From the NCBI GenBank assembly GCA_937997345.1, contig CALKTD010000026.1:1-16123 (forward strand): a stretch of DNA of 16,123 nucleotides, given 5' to 3'. Position numbers and translations under genes: made by a program. Shown piece by piece: positions 14,510 to 16,123 of this stretch. This DNA comes from an uncultured Atopobium sp. Its GTDB lineage: Bacteria > Actinomycetota > Coriobacteriia > Coriobacteriales > Atopobiaceae. The notes under the pieces were generated by a model. The model searched no databases. It saw only the letters and a program-made list of their open reading frames with translations, and was not told the origin of the DNA. The number at the start of each line of letters is the position of its first letter. The first letter of the stretch is position 1.

Positions 14510-16123
14510 ATGTTTAGAAAACTATCCAAAATCGCTTTCATCCTCATAGTAATAATTGTGATTTTTTCTGGTAAACAAGTTAAGACAGCCAATGCCTTGG
14601 AACTGCAGTCATATCCAAGCAAGAAGACGGTAGAGCATATATCCAAGTTGTTCTCCCTGATCGACGATGATGGAATGGAGTTTCTCTTCCATAAGCAAAA
14701 GGTAGATATTTCCGATGTCAGTGAGGTACAGGTCGGAAGAAGTTATAGGTTCCTCAGACTTGAGAATGATCATCTTTCCGACGTTGGAATTGTCAAGTAC
14801 CCCCTCTACCTCAACGGAAATGTTTTCGCCGTCTACACGGAATATTACGATGGGGAGACTCGGGGGTCTACCGCAATCTCGTCGATCATCGATGAGTATT
14901 ACTACGATGACGACCTTGACTACGCTGATATAGCCGTTGTTGCTGATGGTAAGGACAGCTATGTCGTCTCAGGAATCTTCGTTTGGCATTACGAAAATGG
15001 AACACTCGTGTCGAAGATAAGGCGAGATGGGATTACCGACGCGAGGGAACGACAAATCGTCTCGTTAGTCGAGGAGGAGAGTGGACAGTATAGCTATGCT
15101 GGGAAGTCAAGTCCAGTCTCGCTCAATAACGTTACATCGAAAAACGTAAGAAGTCGTGTGATTAAGACGATCGACGTGTCGGTCGTTCCACAATACCAGT
15201 CTCCAACATGTTGGGCTGCTGCCATTTGTGCGGTAGGAAACTATATGACTGGACCATCAAACTGGACGCCCGATTCCCTTTCGATACAGGTTAAGGGGGA
15301 GATTACTGGAGGGTTTACAGAGGATTATATCAAGGGGCTGTTACTGTTTACATATCCTGGTTCTAATCAACAAATCTCCTCTACTAGCCTAGAGTATTCT
15401 CCAAGTGATGAAGAAATTGTAAACTGGATCGATCACAACACCCCTTTTATCCTAAGGCTGAAGGGTGGTTCAGAAGGGCATGCGATAACAGCATGTGGGT
15501 ATGTCTTCGAGACGGGTGTGTCAGCTGTTTATGCACAGGATTCAGCAAGTGGAAAACGTGAGATATTGCATAAAGATGATGAAGGAAGATTTGGATACAC
15601 ATTTTGTGATAATGAAACTTATTTCTATTGGGAAAGAACAATTGTTCTTACGGGATGGCAAAAACCAGGCAACGGTGACAAATGGGTGTACTTCGACCGA
15701 CATGGAAACTATGCGACAGGGTGGTTCGGTTTCGAAGATGAAACATACTACTTTTCCGAGTCAGGAGAGATGCAGACCGGTTGGGTTAAAATCAACGGTC
15801 TTTGGTTTTACTTCTCCATATCAGGAAAAATGCAGACAGGATGGGTTTCCGTCGATGGATATTGGAATTACCTCGACGATTCAGGCCGCCTCCTTCATTC
15901 CCAGTGGCTTTCATATAAGGGGGATTATTACTACCTGGACAGTAGTGGCAAGATGCGGACAGGGTGGCTTGTCTACAACGGTACATACTATTACTTGGGT
16001 TCGGACGGGGTCATGCGGACGGGTTGGGTCAAGGATGGGGGTAATTGGTATTACATGAACTCCGACGGCTCTATACGGGTCGGATGGCTTGTAAAAGACG
16101 GCAGTTATTATTACCTTGACAGT
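14510..16123 (+). CDS. Secreted papain-like cysteine protease with cell-wall-binding repeats (3' end outside window)
   Basis: ATG 14510 follows GGGAGGGG and the frame stays open for 538 codons to the window edge. In order: signal peptide (1-29, ending ANA); a pro-domain-like region (about 38-190) homologous to the upstream protein; a linker; a papain-like domain (about 222-380) with oxyanion Gln228, catalytic Cys234 in SPTCWAAA, His324 in EGHAITACGY and probable Asp344 in AQDSASG; then at least eight ~20-aa aromatic repeats with TGW landmarks at 381, 403, 423, 443, 464 (SQW), 484, 504 and 524. The catalytic part resembles C39-like/AvrRpt2-like (C70) proteases. The repeats should hold the enzyme on wall polymers or glucan. 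The substrate is unknown. Base composition shifts inside the gene (20 GC of 60 in 15361-15420), suggesting a mosaic. Confidence 0.82.
   Translation, partial: MFRKLSKIAFILIVIIVIFSGKQVKTANALELQSYPSKKTVEHISKLFSLIDDDGMEFLFHKQKVDISDVSEVQVGRSYRFLRLENDHLSDVGIVKYPLYLNGNVFAVYTEYYDGETRGSTAISSIIDEYYYDDDLDYADIAVVADGKDSYVVSGIFVWHYENGTLVSKIRRDGITDARERQIVSLVEEESGQYSYAGKSSPVSLNNVTSKNVRSRVIKTIDVSVVPQYQSPTCWAAAICAVGNYMTGPSNWTPDSLSIQVKGEITGGFTEDYIKGLLLFTYPGSNQQISSTSLEYSPSDEEIVNWIDHNTPFILRLKGGSEGHAITACGYVFETGVSAVYAQDSASGKREILHKDDEGRFGYTFCDNETYFYWERTIVLTGWQKPGNGDKWVYFDRHGNYATGWFGFEDETYYFSESGEMQTGWVKINGLWFYFSISGKMQTGWVSVDGYWNYLDDSGRLLHSQWLSYKGDYYYLDSSGKMRTGWLVYNGTYYYLGSDGVMRTGWVKDGGNWYYMNSDGSIRVGWLVKDGSYYYLDS
15647..16123 (+). 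repeat. Tandem ~60-bp cell-wall-binding repeat units
   Basis: Eight consecutive units of about 20 codons encode the TGW-x(8)-YY-x(6)-G-type repeats of the protease. They are diverged at the DNA level, but ACAGG(A/G)TGG and ATGCGGAC(A/G)GG recur. The last unit (16082-16123) is identical to 13132-13173. Such DNA is prone to unequal recombination. Confidence 0.85.

Overview
The window looks like chromosomal DNA of a Gram-positive, moderately low-GC actinobacterium, most probably a coriobacterium of the Atopobium/Lancefieldella/Olsenella type. This is inferred from protein style: a YidC-like domain fused to a teichoic-acid-type glycerophosphotransferase, an LTA-synthase-like sulfatase protein with an AYVDPSVMTY leader region, and cell-wall-binding repeat proteins. 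Shine-Dalgarno signals are strong (GGAGG/AAGGAGG) before most genes. I saw no rRNA, tRNA, CRISPR array or complete insertion sequence.

Layout. (1) 1-2128: the end of an incoming gene, a perfect 20-bp hairpin resembling an IS150-group IS end, then a compact three-gene membrane cassette: a 73-aa signal-peptide/TM protein, an MFS-like permease with an acidic tail, and a 125-aa membrane protein. (2) 2136-5117, minus strand: a Mn/Zn/Fe ABC transporter operon (lipoprotein, ATPase, permease) ending in a 46-aa membrane ORF. Its promoter carries a 9-6-9 inverted repeat over the -35 region, as expected for a metal-dependent repressor site. (3) 5248-8516: an SDR dehydrogenase plus a KdgT-type 2-keto-3-deoxygluconate permease, convergent with an AraC regulator. 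Between them lie a terminator, three copies of a 26-bp repeat and a perfect hairpin. (4) 8874-13053: two overlapping cell-envelope genes, a YidC-like/TagF-like fusion and an LTA-synthase-like phosphotransferase. (5) 13079-16123: a secreted-protein region with a promoterless tail of cell-wall-binding repeats, a very GC-rich secreted protein homologous to a protease N-terminal domain, and the protease itself, a signal-peptide/pro-domain/papain-like/cell-wall-repeat protein that runs off the right edge.

The most interesting parts are the stand-alone pro-domain homologue beside a cysteine protease (like the Spi/SpeB arrangement); the detached repeat tail sharing 42 identical bases with the running-off protease gene; a dispersed GCGAGAAACCC motif present as an inverted pair in a terminator, as a tandem pair and in two genes; and the YidC-glycerophosphotransferase fusion.
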